Of a DNA stretch of 32,988 bases, positions 7,848 to 15,501 are shown one piece after another. The notes beneath the pieces were generated by a model, which was not told the DNA's origin, made no database searches, and saw only the letters and a program-made list of their open reading frames with translations. Position numbers and translations under genes: made by a program. The stretch comes from an uncultured Bacteroidales bacterium (lineage in GTDB: Bacteria > Bacteroidota > Bacteroidia > Bacteroidales > UBA932). The stretch is from the NCBI GenBank assembly GCA_900317845.1, contig ONII01000022.1, forward strand, positions 1-32,988, given 5' to 3'. The stretch's first letter is position 1; every line of letters begins with the position of its first letter.

Positions 7848-8855
7848 TTACGCAAGTTCGATGCCGGCGGCGTGGCAGGCGGTGCGCATGTCGGCGGGCC
7901 AGATGGCACTCTGGATTTCGCCAATGTGCGCCTTGCGAAGCAGGAACATGCACAGGCGGGACTGGCCGATGCCGCCTCCGATGGTCTGGGGCAGCTTTCC
8001 GTCCAGCAGCAGACGGTGGAAGTACAGTTCCTCTTTCCACAGTTGGTCGCGCTCCGCGAGCTGACGGTGCAGCGCGGGGGTATCGACACGAATGCCCATG
8101 CTGGAGATTTCAAAGGCGCTGCCGAGCACCGGATTCCACAGGAGAATATCCCCGTTCAGGTTCCAGTCGTCGTAGTCCGCGGCGCGGCCGTCGTGCGGCT
8201 GCCCATTGGATAGTTTACCGCCAATGCCGATAATAAAAACGGCGCCGTACTCCTTCGTAATGGCGTTTTCGCGCTCCTTGGCCGACAGCGTAGGGTATCG
8301 GTCCAACAGTTCCTGCGCGTGGATGAAATGAATCTCCTCCGGCAGGATGGGAGTAATTTGCGGGAACTCCACAAAGAGCTTGTTTTCCGTCACTTTCACG
8401 GCCTCGTAAATGTGGCGGACGGTCTGCTTCAGGTAATCCAGGTTCCGCTGCTCGGGCAGCATTACTTTTTCCCAGTCCCACTGGTCCACATAGATGGAAT
8501 GGATGTTGTCCAGGTCCTCGTCCGGACGCAGGGCATTCATGTCTGTGTAAATGCCGCGGCCGGGCGTCACGCCCAGTTCCGAGAGCTTCAGGCGCTTCCA
8601 CTTGGCCAGGGAATGCACTACTTCCGCCGGGGCGTCCGCGAGGGATTTCACAGGGAACTTCACGGGGCGTTCCACGCCGTTCAAATCGTCATTGAGGCCC
8701 TGCCCGGAGAGCACCATCATGGGCGCCGTGACGCGCAGCAGTACCAGCTGGGCGCTCAGGTTGGCCTGGAACATATCTTTGACGGCCTTGATGGCCTTTT
8801 CCGTTTGCTCGGGACTGCCCAGCAAGTTGCGGTAATTCTTGGGAATAAAAAGCAT
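7848..8855 (-). CDS. asnA: Aspartate--ammonia ligase
   Basis: AsnA makes asparagine from aspartate, ammonia and ATP in the cytoplasm. The protein has 335 residues, near the usual 330-345, and is related to class II tRNA synthetases. Recognisable family blocks include SAQLVLLRVTAPMMVLSG, the IYTDMNALRPDEDLDNIHSI segment, VDQWDWEK, and the C-terminal GGGIGQSRLCMFLL motif. Its ATG (8853-8855) lies only 4 bp from the end of a TACCTTTG -7 element. That promoter's -33 box overlaps the first palindromic repeat unit at 8878, so asnA may be transcribed as a leaderless mRNA. Confidence 0.95.
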   Translation of the reverse strand: MLFIPKNYRNLLGSPEQTEKAIKAVKDMFQANLSAQLVLLRVTAPMMVLSGQGLNDDLNGVERPVKFPVKSLADAPAEVVHSLAKWKRLKLSELGVTPGRGIYTDMNALRPDEDLDNIHSIYVDQWDWEKVMLPEQRNLDYLKQTVRHIYEAVKVTENKLFVEFPQITPILPEEIHFIHAQELLDRYPTLSAKERENAITKEYGAVFIIGIGGKLSNGQPHDGRAADYDDWNLNGDILLWNPVLGSAFEISSMGIRVDTPALHRQLAERDQLWKEELYFHRLLLDGKLPQTIGGGIGQSRLCMFLLRKAHIGEIQSAIWPADMRTACHAAGIELA

Positions 8856-8859
8856 GATG

Positions 8860-8891
8860 CAAAGGTAGTCATTTCCCGCCGCGTTGACAAA
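8860..8891 (-). promoter_or_regulatory. asnA promoter
   Basis: Read on the minus strand: TTTG (8891-8888), 20 bp, TACCTTTG (8867-8860), a very good match to the Bacteroidota consensus. The start codon of asnA follows 4 bp later. The -33 box is formed by the last C of a repeat arm plus the adjacent A-run, so the repeat insertion may have changed this promoter. Confidence 0.65.
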
Positions 8892-9010
8892 AAAGTCTGC
8901 ACAGGGGCAATATGGGTGTCAACGTGGCAAGGTTTGGGGCCGATGGCGCCGATTTCGCTGCCACGTTGACCAGGAATCGGCACCAGGCGGCATCCAGGTG
9001 TCAACGCGGC
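8878..9010. repeat. Left palindromic array (two 51-bp units)
   Basis: Unit 1 is 8878-8928 and unit 2 is 8960-9010. Each begins with an arm GCC(G/A)CGTTGAC and ends with GTCAACG(T/C)GGC, separated by exactly 29 bp. The units are 31 bp apart. The base run just before the second arm (GGGT or AGGT) is shared with the right array. The 29-bp interior of unit 1 begins AAAAAAGTCTGC, as does that of unit 2 of the right array. Confidence 0.85.
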
Positions 9011-9165
9011 AGGGAGAGGGAGACGGAAGGACAGGCGCCGGCAAGGAGGGAGGCGGTGCGCCACGCGGCAAGGAGACGTACGCAGGCAAAAAGCCACCCC
9101 GGAAGTCCCCGCCTACCACCGATACTCCTCCGGAACTTGCGCAAAAATCGGTTGAAACAGTGCAC

Positions 9166-9220
9166 AATCGGTAGAAACAGCACAAAAAACATGTGAAACA
9201 ACACAATGTTTCTACCGATT
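9166..9220. promoter_or_regulatory. 14-bp inverted repeat before the transposase gene
   Basis: AATCGGTAGAAACA (9166-9179) is perfectly inverted at 9207-9220 with a 27-bp spacer. A 13/14 direct copy, ATCGGTTGAAACAG, stands at 9147-9160, and a further GAAACA at 9195-9200 can pair with TGTTTC at 9207-9212. These could form a hairpin in the leader of the transposase mRNA or bind a regulator. The ATG at 9206 lies inside the inverted arm, which is one reason to prefer the later start at 9257. Confidence 0.5.
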
Positions 9221-9256
9221 CTTGCCGGAGTGGGAAATCGTTTTTACCTTGCCGCC

Positions 9257-10177
9257 ATGAAGGAGTCGTATCATATCTGCTTTACCTCGCATGATGAGGT
9301 GATGTTCCGGGACGAGGAAGACCATGGCATGTTCGTGAACTTGATGGCACTGCGCGGTTATTCGCAGGATACGGAGATTGTGGTGGATTCGGAGATGTCC
9401 ACGCACGCCCACATGGGCATTTTCTCGCGGGAACCCCAGCGCTACGCGGCAACGCTTCGCATGTCCTATACCAAGTACTTCAACCACAAGTACGACCGGA
9501 AGGGCCGCATGGGAGAGAAGTACACTTTCCAGCTCAAGATTGAAGGGCATGTACACCAGATGGTGCTTCAAAGCTATATTCTTCGCAATGGACTGCACCA
9601 CGGAGCATCGGCTACGGCACTAGGCTATCCCTACTGCGCGGCAAGGGACCTGTTTATGGAAGACATCGGCCTGGTTTCGGAAAGGCCGGTTTCCATGTCC
9701 CGGGTGGATATGCAGGCACTCCTGCCCCGCCACGCGGAGTTCCCGGACGAGTACCGAATGAACGAACACGGCGTATTCACCCGCCGGAGTTTCATGGAGA
9801 TCCGCCGGGCCGAGCAATACTACGGCTCGCCGCGCAACTACCTTTATCAGATGAACCGCCTCACGGACGAGAGCTGGTCCCGGGAGCAGTTGAGCGACGG
9901 GACAGGCGCGCCCCTTACCTTGAACGACATTGAGCGGACCGACGAAAAATCCATCGCCCAAATGCTTAAGAACGAGTCGGGCCGATACTTCAGCCGCACG
10001 CGCATGCAGGATCTGGATGTGTGCCGGCTCATCGACAAGGACCTCCTCCCGTCCTACGGCGTCCGGTCGGTTTATCTGCTCACCGAATCCCAGAAGAGGC
10101 AGATAGCCCGCCTGCTGTATCACGAGTATCACCTCCCGGAGCACCAAATACGCCGCTGTCTGGTTATGCCGCGTTGA
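9257..10177 (+). CDS. REP-associated tyrosine transposase (RAYT, Y1/HUH family)
   Basis: A 306-residue protein starting MKESYHICFTSHDEVMF. It carries the HUH motif (His50-Ala-His52 in STHAHMGIF) that binds the metal ion, and a helix with candidate catalytic tyrosines (YTKYFNHKYDRKG, Tyr71, Tyr74, Tyr79) followed by the small Gly/Arg turn typical of TnpA-REP. The C-terminal part (about 200-306) probably holds a DNA-binding domain. It is single-stranded DNA cutting and joining chemistry, by family. Starting at 9206 would add 17 residues but crosses a perfect inverted repeat. The stop codon TGA lies inside the first arm of the right array, so gene and repeat are physically fused. No accessory TnpB is present. 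Confidence 0.85.
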   Translation: MKESYHICFTSHDEVMFRDEEDHGMFVNLMALRGYSQDTEIVVDSEMSTHAHMGIFSREPQRYAATLRMSYTKYFNHKYDRKGRMGEKYTFQLKIEGHVHQMVLQSYILRNGLHHGASATALGYPYCAARDLFMEDIGLVSERPVSMSRVDMQALLPRHAEFPDEYRMNEHGVFTRRSFMEIRRAEQYYGSPRNYLYQMNRLTDESWSREQLSDGTGAPLTLNDIERTDEKSIAQMLKNESGRYFSRTRMQDLDVCRLIDKDLLPSYGVRSVYLLTESQKRQIARLLYHEYHLPEHQIRRCLVMPR

Positions 10178-10300
10178 CACTCAGATGTTGCCAGAGGCCG
10201 ATTGGGTGTCAACGTGGCCGCGAAAAGGGGCGGTTGGGCTGAATTCTTTGCCACGTTGACAAAAAAGTCTGCGTGGGAGCAGTTTGGGTGTCAACGTGGC
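10168..10300. repeat. Right palindromic array (two 51-bp units)
   Basis: Units at 10168-10218 and 10250-10300 repeat the arm-29 bp-arm layout with 31 bp between units, exactly as on the left. The arm order also matches (GCCGC..., ...GTGGC, GCCAC..., ...GTGGC). The 31-bp inter-unit stretches of both arrays share a GGGGC...GA(A/T)TTC core. The array overlaps the last codons of the transposase and ends 16 bp before the ftsY promoter. Confidence 0.85.
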
Positions 10301-10316
10301 AAGGGTGGGAAAAGTA

Positions 10317-10347
10317 TTGCTTTCTGGCCATAAAATGTGTATATTTG
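10317..10347 (+). promoter_or_regulatory. ftsY promoter
   Basis: TTG (10317-10319), 20 bp, TATATTTG (10340-10347). The ftsY ATG begins 6 bp after the -7 element, where transcription itself is expected to start, so the mRNA is probably leaderless or nearly so. Confidence 0.65.
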
Positions 10348-10353
10348 CATTCT

Positions 10354-11277
10354 ATGGGAATATTTGACAAAGGATTCAAAAAAACCAACCTGAACTTCTT
10401 CCAGAAGCTGGGGCGGGCCATTGTGGGTAAGTCCAAGGTGGACGACAATGTCCTGGATGCCCTGGAGGAGGCCCTGCTCAGTTCGGACATGGGGGTAGAT
10501 ACCACCCTCAAGCTCATCGACAACATAGAGGAGCGGGTGGAAAAGGACAAGTACGTGGACATGGAGGAACTTACCGCCATCATTCGGGACGAGATAGCGA
10601 ACTTGATTGGTCCGGACGAAGGTCCGGTGCAGCCCTTCGACTTTAGCAAGAAGCCCTACGTGATGCTGGTCGTGGGGGTCAATGGGGTGGGGAAGACCAC
10701 CACCATCGGCAAGCTCGCGGCCCTGCTGGAAAGGCAGGGGAAAAAGGTGGTGATTGGAGCGGCGGATACCTTCCGCGCCGCGGCCGTGGAGCAGCTCGCC
10801 GTGTGGGCGGAGCGTGCCGGTGCGGAGATTGTGAAGCAGCCCACGGGCTCGGACCCTGCCGCCGTGGCCTTCGACACCGTAAAAAGCGCCGTTGCCAAGG
10901 GGGCCGATGTCGTTCTTATCGACACCGCCGGCCGCCTGCACAACCGCGTAGACCTGATGAACGAGCTCACCAAAATTCGCAACGTAATCCGTCGCGTGGT
11001 GCCGGACGGCCCGCATGAGGTGCTGCTGGTACTGGACGGCTCAACCGGGCAGAATGCCTTTGTGCAGGCCAAGGAGTTTTCCAAGGCCACGGACGTAACC
11101 GCCCTCGCCGTTACCAAACTGGACGGCAGCGCCAAAGGCGGCGTGGTGGTGGGCATCGTGGACTCCTTCAAGTTCCCCATCAAATTCCTGGGTATCGGGG
11201 AAGGCATCGACGATTTGAAAGTATTTGATAAAAAGGCGTTTGTAGAGGCCTTGTTTAAATTGGAAGATATACAATAG
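10354..11277 (+). CDS. ftsY: Signal recognition particle receptor FtsY
   Basis: The SRP receptor GTPase that docks ribosome-nascent-chain-Ffh complexes at the inner membrane. With 307 residues it has the N domain (four-helix bundle, 1-85) and G domain but lacks the acidic A domain of E. coli, which is usual outside Gammaproteobacteria. Visible motifs: G1 GVNGVGKTTTIGKLA, the DTFRAAAVEQL insertion-box region, G3 DTAGRLHN, and G4 TKLDG. I start at MGIFDKGFKK; an in-frame extension to 10273 would run through the promoter and repeat. The pheT gene follows after 4 bp, so they are likely co-transcribed. Confidence 0.95.
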   Translation: MGIFDKGFKKTNLNFFQKLGRAIVGKSKVDDNVLDALEEALLSSDMGVDTTLKLIDNIEERVEKDKYVDMEELTAIIRDEIANLIGPDEGPVQPFDFSKKPYVMLVVGVNGVGKTTTIGKLAALLERQGKKVVIGAADTFRAAAVEQLAVWAERAGAEIVKQPTGSDPAAVAFDTVKSAVAKGADVVLIDTAGRLHNRVDLMNELTKIRNVIRRVVPDGPHEVLLVLDGSTGQNAFVQAKEFSKATDVTALAVTKLDGSAKGGVVVGIVDSFKFPIKFLGIGEGIDDLKVFDKKAFVEALFKLEDIQ

Positions 11278-11281
11278 CATT

Positions 11282-13717
11282 ATGAAAGTTTCGTATAACT
11301 GGCTCAAAGAGTATCTTAAGTGTGACCTTACCCCGGAGCAGGTGGCGGAGGCCATGACATCCATCGGCATTGAGGTAGATGCCGTAGAAGTGCAGGACCG
11401 CGGACTGGACCATGTGGTTGTGGCCCAGGTCCTTACCTGTGAGGCCCATCCGGACAGCGACCACCTGCATGTTACCACCGTGAACGACGGCTCCCCGGAG
11501 CCCGTCCAGGTGGTGTGCGGTGCGCCCAACGTGGCCGCAGGGCAAAAAGTGCTCTTCGCCCAGCTTGGAGCCGTGCTCCCCGGAGACTTCAAAATCAAGA
11601 AATCCAAGATCCGTGGCGTAGAAAGCTTCGGCATGATCTGCGCAGAGGATGAACTGGGTATCGGCACCAGCCATGCCGGCATCATGGTACTCCCGGAGAG
11701 CGCCGTTCCCGGCACTCCCGCCCAGGAATACCTCCAGCTGGAGAACCAGGCGGTAATTGAATATGAAATCACCGCCAACCGCATAGACGCCGCTTCGCAC
11801 ATTGGCGTAGCACGGGACCTGTACGGCTATCTCAAGAGCCGCGACCTCCCTTGCCAGTTGTGCCTGCCTTCCGTGGAGGCTTTCCGCGAGGGCCCCGGCG
11901 AGTCCATGCCCGTGGAAGTGCTGGACAGCAAGGGTGCCCCGCGCTACACCGGCATCACCATCGAGGGCGTCAAGGTGGGCCCCAGCCCGGAATGGCTGCA
12001 GGAGCGCCTGCTTTCTATCGGCCTCAAACCCATCAACAACGTGGTGGATATCTCCAACTTTGTGCTCTTTGAGACCGGTCAGCCGCTGCACACCTTCGAC
12101 GCAGACAAGGTGCGCGGAGGCAAGGTGATCGTGCGTCGCGCCGCGGAAGGGGAGCCCATCCGCACCCTGGACGGCGTGGAGCGCAAACTCGCCGCCTGCG
12201 ACATGGTGATTGCGGACGCAGAAGGCCCCATGTGCATTGCCGGCGTGTTCGGCGGAGAAGATTCCGGCGTGAGCGAGAGCACCGTGAACGTGTTCATCGA
12301 GGGCGCCTACTTTGACCCGGTGAGCATCCGCAAAACCGCCAAGAGCCAAACTCTGAGCACGGACGCCAGCTTCCGCTTCGAGCGCGGCGCAGACCCTGAG
12401 GCTGCCCTGTACGCCGCCAAGCGCGCCGCCCTCCTCATCCTGGAAGTGGCCGGCGGTAAGGTGGTCGGCAAGGTGCGCGAGGTATATCCGGAGCCCATCG
12501 GCCGTGCCCAAATTGACCTGGATTACAACCGCATCGAGCATTTTATCGGCAAGAAGATTGGGCATGGCACCATTGAGAAAATTCTGGAAGGCCTTAACTA
12601 TCAATTCCTTGAGAAACGGGCCGATGGCGCTCTGGTGGCCGCTCCCACCTACATGGTGGACGTCACCCGCGAGTGCGATGTAGTGGAGGAAATCCTCCGC
12701 ATCTACGGCTACAACAACATTGAACTGCCGCAGAACCTCCGCATGAGCGTGAACCCTTCGCAGCAGCCGGACCCGGAAGCCACCCGCAACGCCATTTCCA
12801 ATTGGCTCGCGGCCAACGGCTTTGTGGAAACCATGAACAATTCCCTTACCAAGGAAGACTATTACACGCAGCTGGAAACCTTCCCGGCTTCCCGCTGCGT
12901 GTACATTGTGAACCCGCTGTCGCAGGACCTCAACGTCATGCGCCAGACGCTCCTGCTGAACGGTCTGGAGGTAGTGGCCTACAACCTGAACCGTCAAGCG
13001 ACGTCCCTTCGCTTCTTCGAGTATGGCTCTGTGTATCAGCGTCTTCCGGAGGGGGACGGCACCACCCTCGCCAGCTATGAGGAGCACCGCTGCTTCTCGC
13101 TGTTTTTGAGCGGAACACCGGACAAGGTGTGGCGCAGCCCCGCCCAAAAGTCCAACTTCTTCCAGCTCAAAGGCTATGTGGAGGCCCTGATGGCCCGTTA
13201 CAGAATCGACGTGAGCTCCCTCCAGATGGGCAGCGCCCCCGCAGACCTTTTCTCCGAGGGCATCACCTACAGCCTGCCGGGCAAGGAACCCAAGCTCCTG
13301 GCCACCCTGGGCTGCATGCATCCCGTGCTGTGCAAGCGCTTTGGCGTCAAACAGCCGGTCTATGCTGCGGAAATCAACTGGGAAGTGCTCTTCGGCCTCA
13401 TCAAGCGCGACAAATTCTCCTTCAAGGAATTGCCCCGCTTCCCGGAAGTTCGCCGGGATCTGGCCCTTCTGCTGGACGAGTCCGTCACCTATGCCGATGT
13501 CCGCAAAACCGCCCTTCGTGCCGGGAAAAAGCTCATCAAGAGCATCACCCTCTTCGACGTGTACCGCGGCGAGAAAATCCTCTTCGGGAAAAAGCAGTAC
13601 GCCCTTAACTTCGTGCTTCAGGATCCGGAGCATACGCTCACGGACCAGGAGGTGGAAAAGACCATGGAACGCGTGCTGGAGGCCCTGAAGAGCGAACTCG
13701 GCGCCATTCTCCGCTAA
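11282..13717 (+). CDS. pheT: Phenylalanyl-tRNA synthetase beta subunit
   Basis: An 811-residue beta chain of the (alpha-beta)2 enzyme that charges tRNA-Phe. Domain order is standard: N-terminal MKVSYNWLKEYL, EMAP/OB-fold tRNA-binding domain (about 40-150), B3/B4 editing domain (about 210-390, GITIEGVKVGPSPEW onward), B5 domain (about 405-475), catalytic-like core, and the C-terminal FDX-ACB anticodon domain from about 715 (FPEVRRDLALLLDESVTY). The pheS gene is not adjacent and must be elsewhere, as in other Bacteroidota. It begins 4 bp after ftsY and ends 3 bp before the DUF4296 gene. Confidence 0.96.
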   Translation: MKVSYNWLKEYLKCDLTPEQVAEAMTSIGIEVDAVEVQDRGLDHVVVAQVLTCEAHPDSDHLHVTTVNDGSPEPVQVVCGAPNVAAGQKVLFAQLGAVLPGDFKIKKSKIRGVESFGMICAEDELGIGTSHAGIMVLPESAVPGTPAQEYLQLENQAVIEYEITANRIDAASHIGVARDLYGYLKSRDLPCQLCLPSVEAFREGPGESMPVEVLDSKGAPRYTGITIEGVKVGPSPEWLQERLLSIGLKPINNVVDISNFVLFETGQPLHTFDADKVRGGKVIVRRAAEGEPIRTLDGVERKLAACDMVIADAEGPMCIAGVFGGEDSGVSESTVNVFIEGAYFDPVSIRKTAKSQTLSTDASFRFERGADPEAALYAAKRAALLILEVAGGKVVGKVREVYPEPIGRAQIDLDYNRIEHFIGKKIGHGTIEKILEGLNYQFLEKRADGALVAAPTYMVDVTRECDVVEEILRIYGYNNIELPQNLRMSVNPSQQPDPEATRNAISNWLAANGFVETMNNSLTKEDYYTQLETFPASRCVYIVNPLSQDLNVMRQTLLLNGLEVVAYNLNRQATSLRFFEYGSVYQRLPEGDGTTLASYEEHRCFSLFLSGTPDKVWRSPAQKSNFFQLKGYVEALMARYRIDVSSLQMGSAPADLFSEGITYSLPGKEPKLLATLGCMHPVLCKRFGVKQPVYAAEINWEVLFGLIKRDKFSFKELPRFPEVRRDLALLLDESVTYADVRKTALRAGKKLIKSITLFDVYRGEKILFGKKQYALNFVLQDPEHTLTDQEVEKTMERVLEALKSELGAILR

Positions 13718-13720
13718 GGC

Positions 13721-14281
13721 ATGCGCCGGGCCCTTTATATCGTCCTTGTACTTGTGATGGCGGCCGCCTGCGGTCCCCATCGCATTCCGCGTGACGATAT
13801 GGAGGACATCCTGTACCGCATGCTGGTGCAGGACCAGCAAATCAAGCAGAACCCGCAGCTGCGCCGGCAGGCCGATACCATGCTGGTGTATGAGGGCATT
13901 TTCCAGGCCTATGGCTTTAACACGGACGACTTCCTGTACAGCCTGGAATACTACCTGGAGGAGCCAGCCCGCATGGAGAAGGTGATGGAGAAAGTGGCGG
14001 ACCGCCTGGGGGCGGAGGCCAAAGAGCTGCAAAAGGAGATTGACCTGGATAATTGGCGTGTCAAGATGCTCAAGATTTACCAGATGGAACCGGATACCAC
14101 CCGGCCCCAGCCGCCCGTGCGTCCGGTAGACACCCTGCTGGTTCGCATGGGAAAGGATACGGTGCAGCTGGTGCTTCCGCCGGATTCCCTGCCGGAATAT
14201 CCCAAGGACTCCCTTTTGTTTGTGCGGGATACGCTCCGGGCGCCCAAAGATACGCTTTTAGCTGTAAAAGATTCATTATGA
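13721..14281 (+). CDS. DUF4296 lipoprotein
   Basis: A 186-residue protein with a lipoprotein signal peptide (MRRALYIVLVLVMAAACG, lipid Cys at 17), then a helical domain (IPRDDMEDILYRMLVQDQQI, DTMLVYEGIFQAYGFNTDDF) typical of DUF4296, a Bacteroidota family of unknown role. The last 60 residues are low-complexity, rich in Pro, Asp and Thr with repeated DTLL/DSLL steps. It is probably anchored in the envelope facing the periplasm. It starts 3 bp after pheT and its TGA overlaps the next ATG (ATGA), showing translational coupling with the amidohydrolase. Confidence 0.8.
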   Translation: MRRALYIVLVLVMAAACGPHRIPRDDMEDILYRMLVQDQQIKQNPQLRRQADTMLVYEGIFQAYGFNTDDFLYSLEYYLEEPARMEKVMEKVADRLGAEAKELQKEIDLDNWRVKMLKIYQMEPDTTRPQPPVRPVDTLLVRMGKDTVQLVLPPDSLPEYPKDSLLFVRDTLRAPKDTLLAVKDSL

Positions 14282-15501
14282 GGCGATTTGCGGCAAAATA
14301 TGTGTACACGCTCACGGAGGTGGAACCCCTGCGGAACGCCTTTGTGGAGCTGGGCGAGGACGGAACGGTGCTCCGCGTGGGGCCCTGCGAGGCAGGGGAG
14401 GAGGTGCTGGACGGCGCCATCGTCCCGGGCTTTGTCAACGCCCACTGCCATGTGGAACTCTCCTACATGAAAGGCCTCTTCCGCAAAGGGACGGGCATGG
14501 CCGGCTTTATCGACCAAATCAACGCCCTGAGAGATACCTTCTCGATGGAAGACAAGGTGCGTCTGCTCAAAGAGGCCATGGACCGGATGTGGGCGCAAGG
14601 GGTGGTTGCCATGGCCGATATTTCCAACTGTGCAGACTCTTTTGCGGTAAAAGCCGCCCATCCCATGTACACCCGCACCTTCCTGGAGGTGTTCGGGGCC
14701 GATAAAAGCGCTTGCAACGCGGTTATGGAAGGCGTACGGGCGCTGCAGGCACAGGCTGCCGGCTTGGGCCTGGATGCCGCTCCTACGCCGCATTCCTGCT
14801 ATACCATGAGCCCGGAACTGGTGAGCGCATCTTCCGCGGCGGGGCTGGAAAGCGGCTATCTTTCCTTCCACAGCGAAGAATCCGACGAAGAAGAACAAAT
14901 GATGCAGTTCGGCAGCGGCCCCATGTGGGACAACCGGGTGGCTAACGGCATTCCCACGCCGCCGGTCACCGGTACCACGTCGCTGGAATATTTCCTGGAC
15001 CGGCTGCGGGCCGCAGGCCTGGAGGAACCGGTGCAGGGGCACGTGCTCCTGGTGCACGAATGCTGCCTCACGGCAGAAGGTGCAGCCCTGGCCCGCGAGC
15101 GGCTGGCGCAGCCCTTCCTGGCGGTTTGTCCGCTCTCCAACCTGTTTATTCACAAAATGTTACCGCCCGTTCCCGTAATGCGCGAGAGCGGCATTCCCAT
15201 TTGCGTGGGCACAGATTCGCTCTCGTCCAACGATGAACTTGACATGGTGGCAGAGCTCTATACCCTGCAGGAGGCCTTCCCGGAGGTCCCGCTTGGGGAA
15301 CTGCTCCGGTGGGCCTGCCTCAACGGAGCCCGTTTCCTGGGCAAGGAGGCCGTGCTGGGCAGTATCGAAGCGGGGAAAAAGCCCGGCTTGGTGCTTGTCT
15401 CTGAGATTGCCGGTCAAGCCGGCAATGACGATGCGTCATGCCCGGCCCCGACCGGGCATCTCCGCCTTACGTCCCAGTCTAAATCCCGTCGCCTATGTTA
15501 A
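14278..15501 (+). CDS. Metal-dependent amidohydrolase (TRZ/ATZ-like deaminase family)
   Basis: A 407-residue cytosolic amidohydrolase. Metal ligands of the superfamily are visible: His56 and His58 in NAHCHVELS, a His in LSFHSEESDEEE, a His in LLVHECCLT, and the Asp of GTDSLSSND. The NAHxHxELS opening places it near the TRZ/ATZ and aminodeoxyfutalosine or guanine deaminase group; the substrate cannot be read. The start overlaps the upstream stop (ATGA at 14278). The natural end is probably near GSIEAGKKPGLVLV: the last 35 or so residues are encoded by a palindromic repeat (15403-15462) and beyond, so the C-terminus looks extended by repeat insertion. The stop overlaps the radical SAM start by 7 bp. 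Confidence 0.85.
   Translation: MRRFAAKYVYTLTEVEPLRNAFVELGEDGTVLRVGPCEAGEEVLDGAIVPGFVNAHCHVELSYMKGLFRKGTGMAGFIDQINALRDTFSMEDKVRLLKEAMDRMWAQGVVAMADISNCADSFAVKAAHPMYTRTFLEVFGADKSACNAVMEGVRALQAQAAGLGLDAAPTPHSCYTMSPELVSASSAAGLESGYLSFHSEESDEEEQMMQFGSGPMWDNRVANGIPTPPVTGTTSLEYFLDRLRAAGLEEPVQGHVLLVHECCLTAEGAALARERLAQPFLAVCPLSNLFIHKMLPPVPVMRESGIPICVGTDSLSSNDELDMVAELYTLQEAFPEVPLGELLRWACLNGARFLGKEAVLGSIEAGKKPGLVLVSEIAGQAGNDDASCPAPTGHLRLTSQSKSRRLC
15403..15462. repeat. Palindromic interspersed repeat inside the amidohydrolase 3' end
   Basis: A 60-bp palindrome with GAGAT at the left end, ATCTC at the right end, and ATGAC-GATGC-GTCAT at the centre. Each half holds its own hairpin (GCCGG-TCAAG-CCGGC and CCCGG-CCCCGA-CCGGG). 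It has the same plan as 111-174. It stays in frame and encodes part of the amidohydrolase tail. Confidence 0.75.

Larger units (their letters stand above)
8878..10300 (+). mobile_element. RAYT module: Y1 transposase gene with flanking palindromic arrays
   Basis: A 1423-bp unit made of a 133-bp left array (8878-9010), a single Y1 (HUH) transposase gene and a 133-bp right array (10168-10300). Each array has the same arm order and spacing: an 11-bp arm, 29 bp, its inverse, 31 bp, an arm, 29 bp, its inverse. Known REP-associated tyrosine transposases act on palindromes of this kind next to their gene. The unit sits between asnA and ftsY, and its edges fall inside or next to both promoters. Confidence 0.75.

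Noticed and set aside
8878-10300. CRISPR-like spacing (29 and 31 bp) of the 11-bp arms
   Set aside because: Arms alternate in orientation, the interiors are similar between copies, only four units exist and no cas genes are present; a RAYT repeat explains it better.
11255-14032. 925-codon open frame antisense to pheT and the DUF4296 gene
   Set aside because: It is a shadow of pheT (low-complexity His, Ala, Gly-rich translation) and has no start signal.
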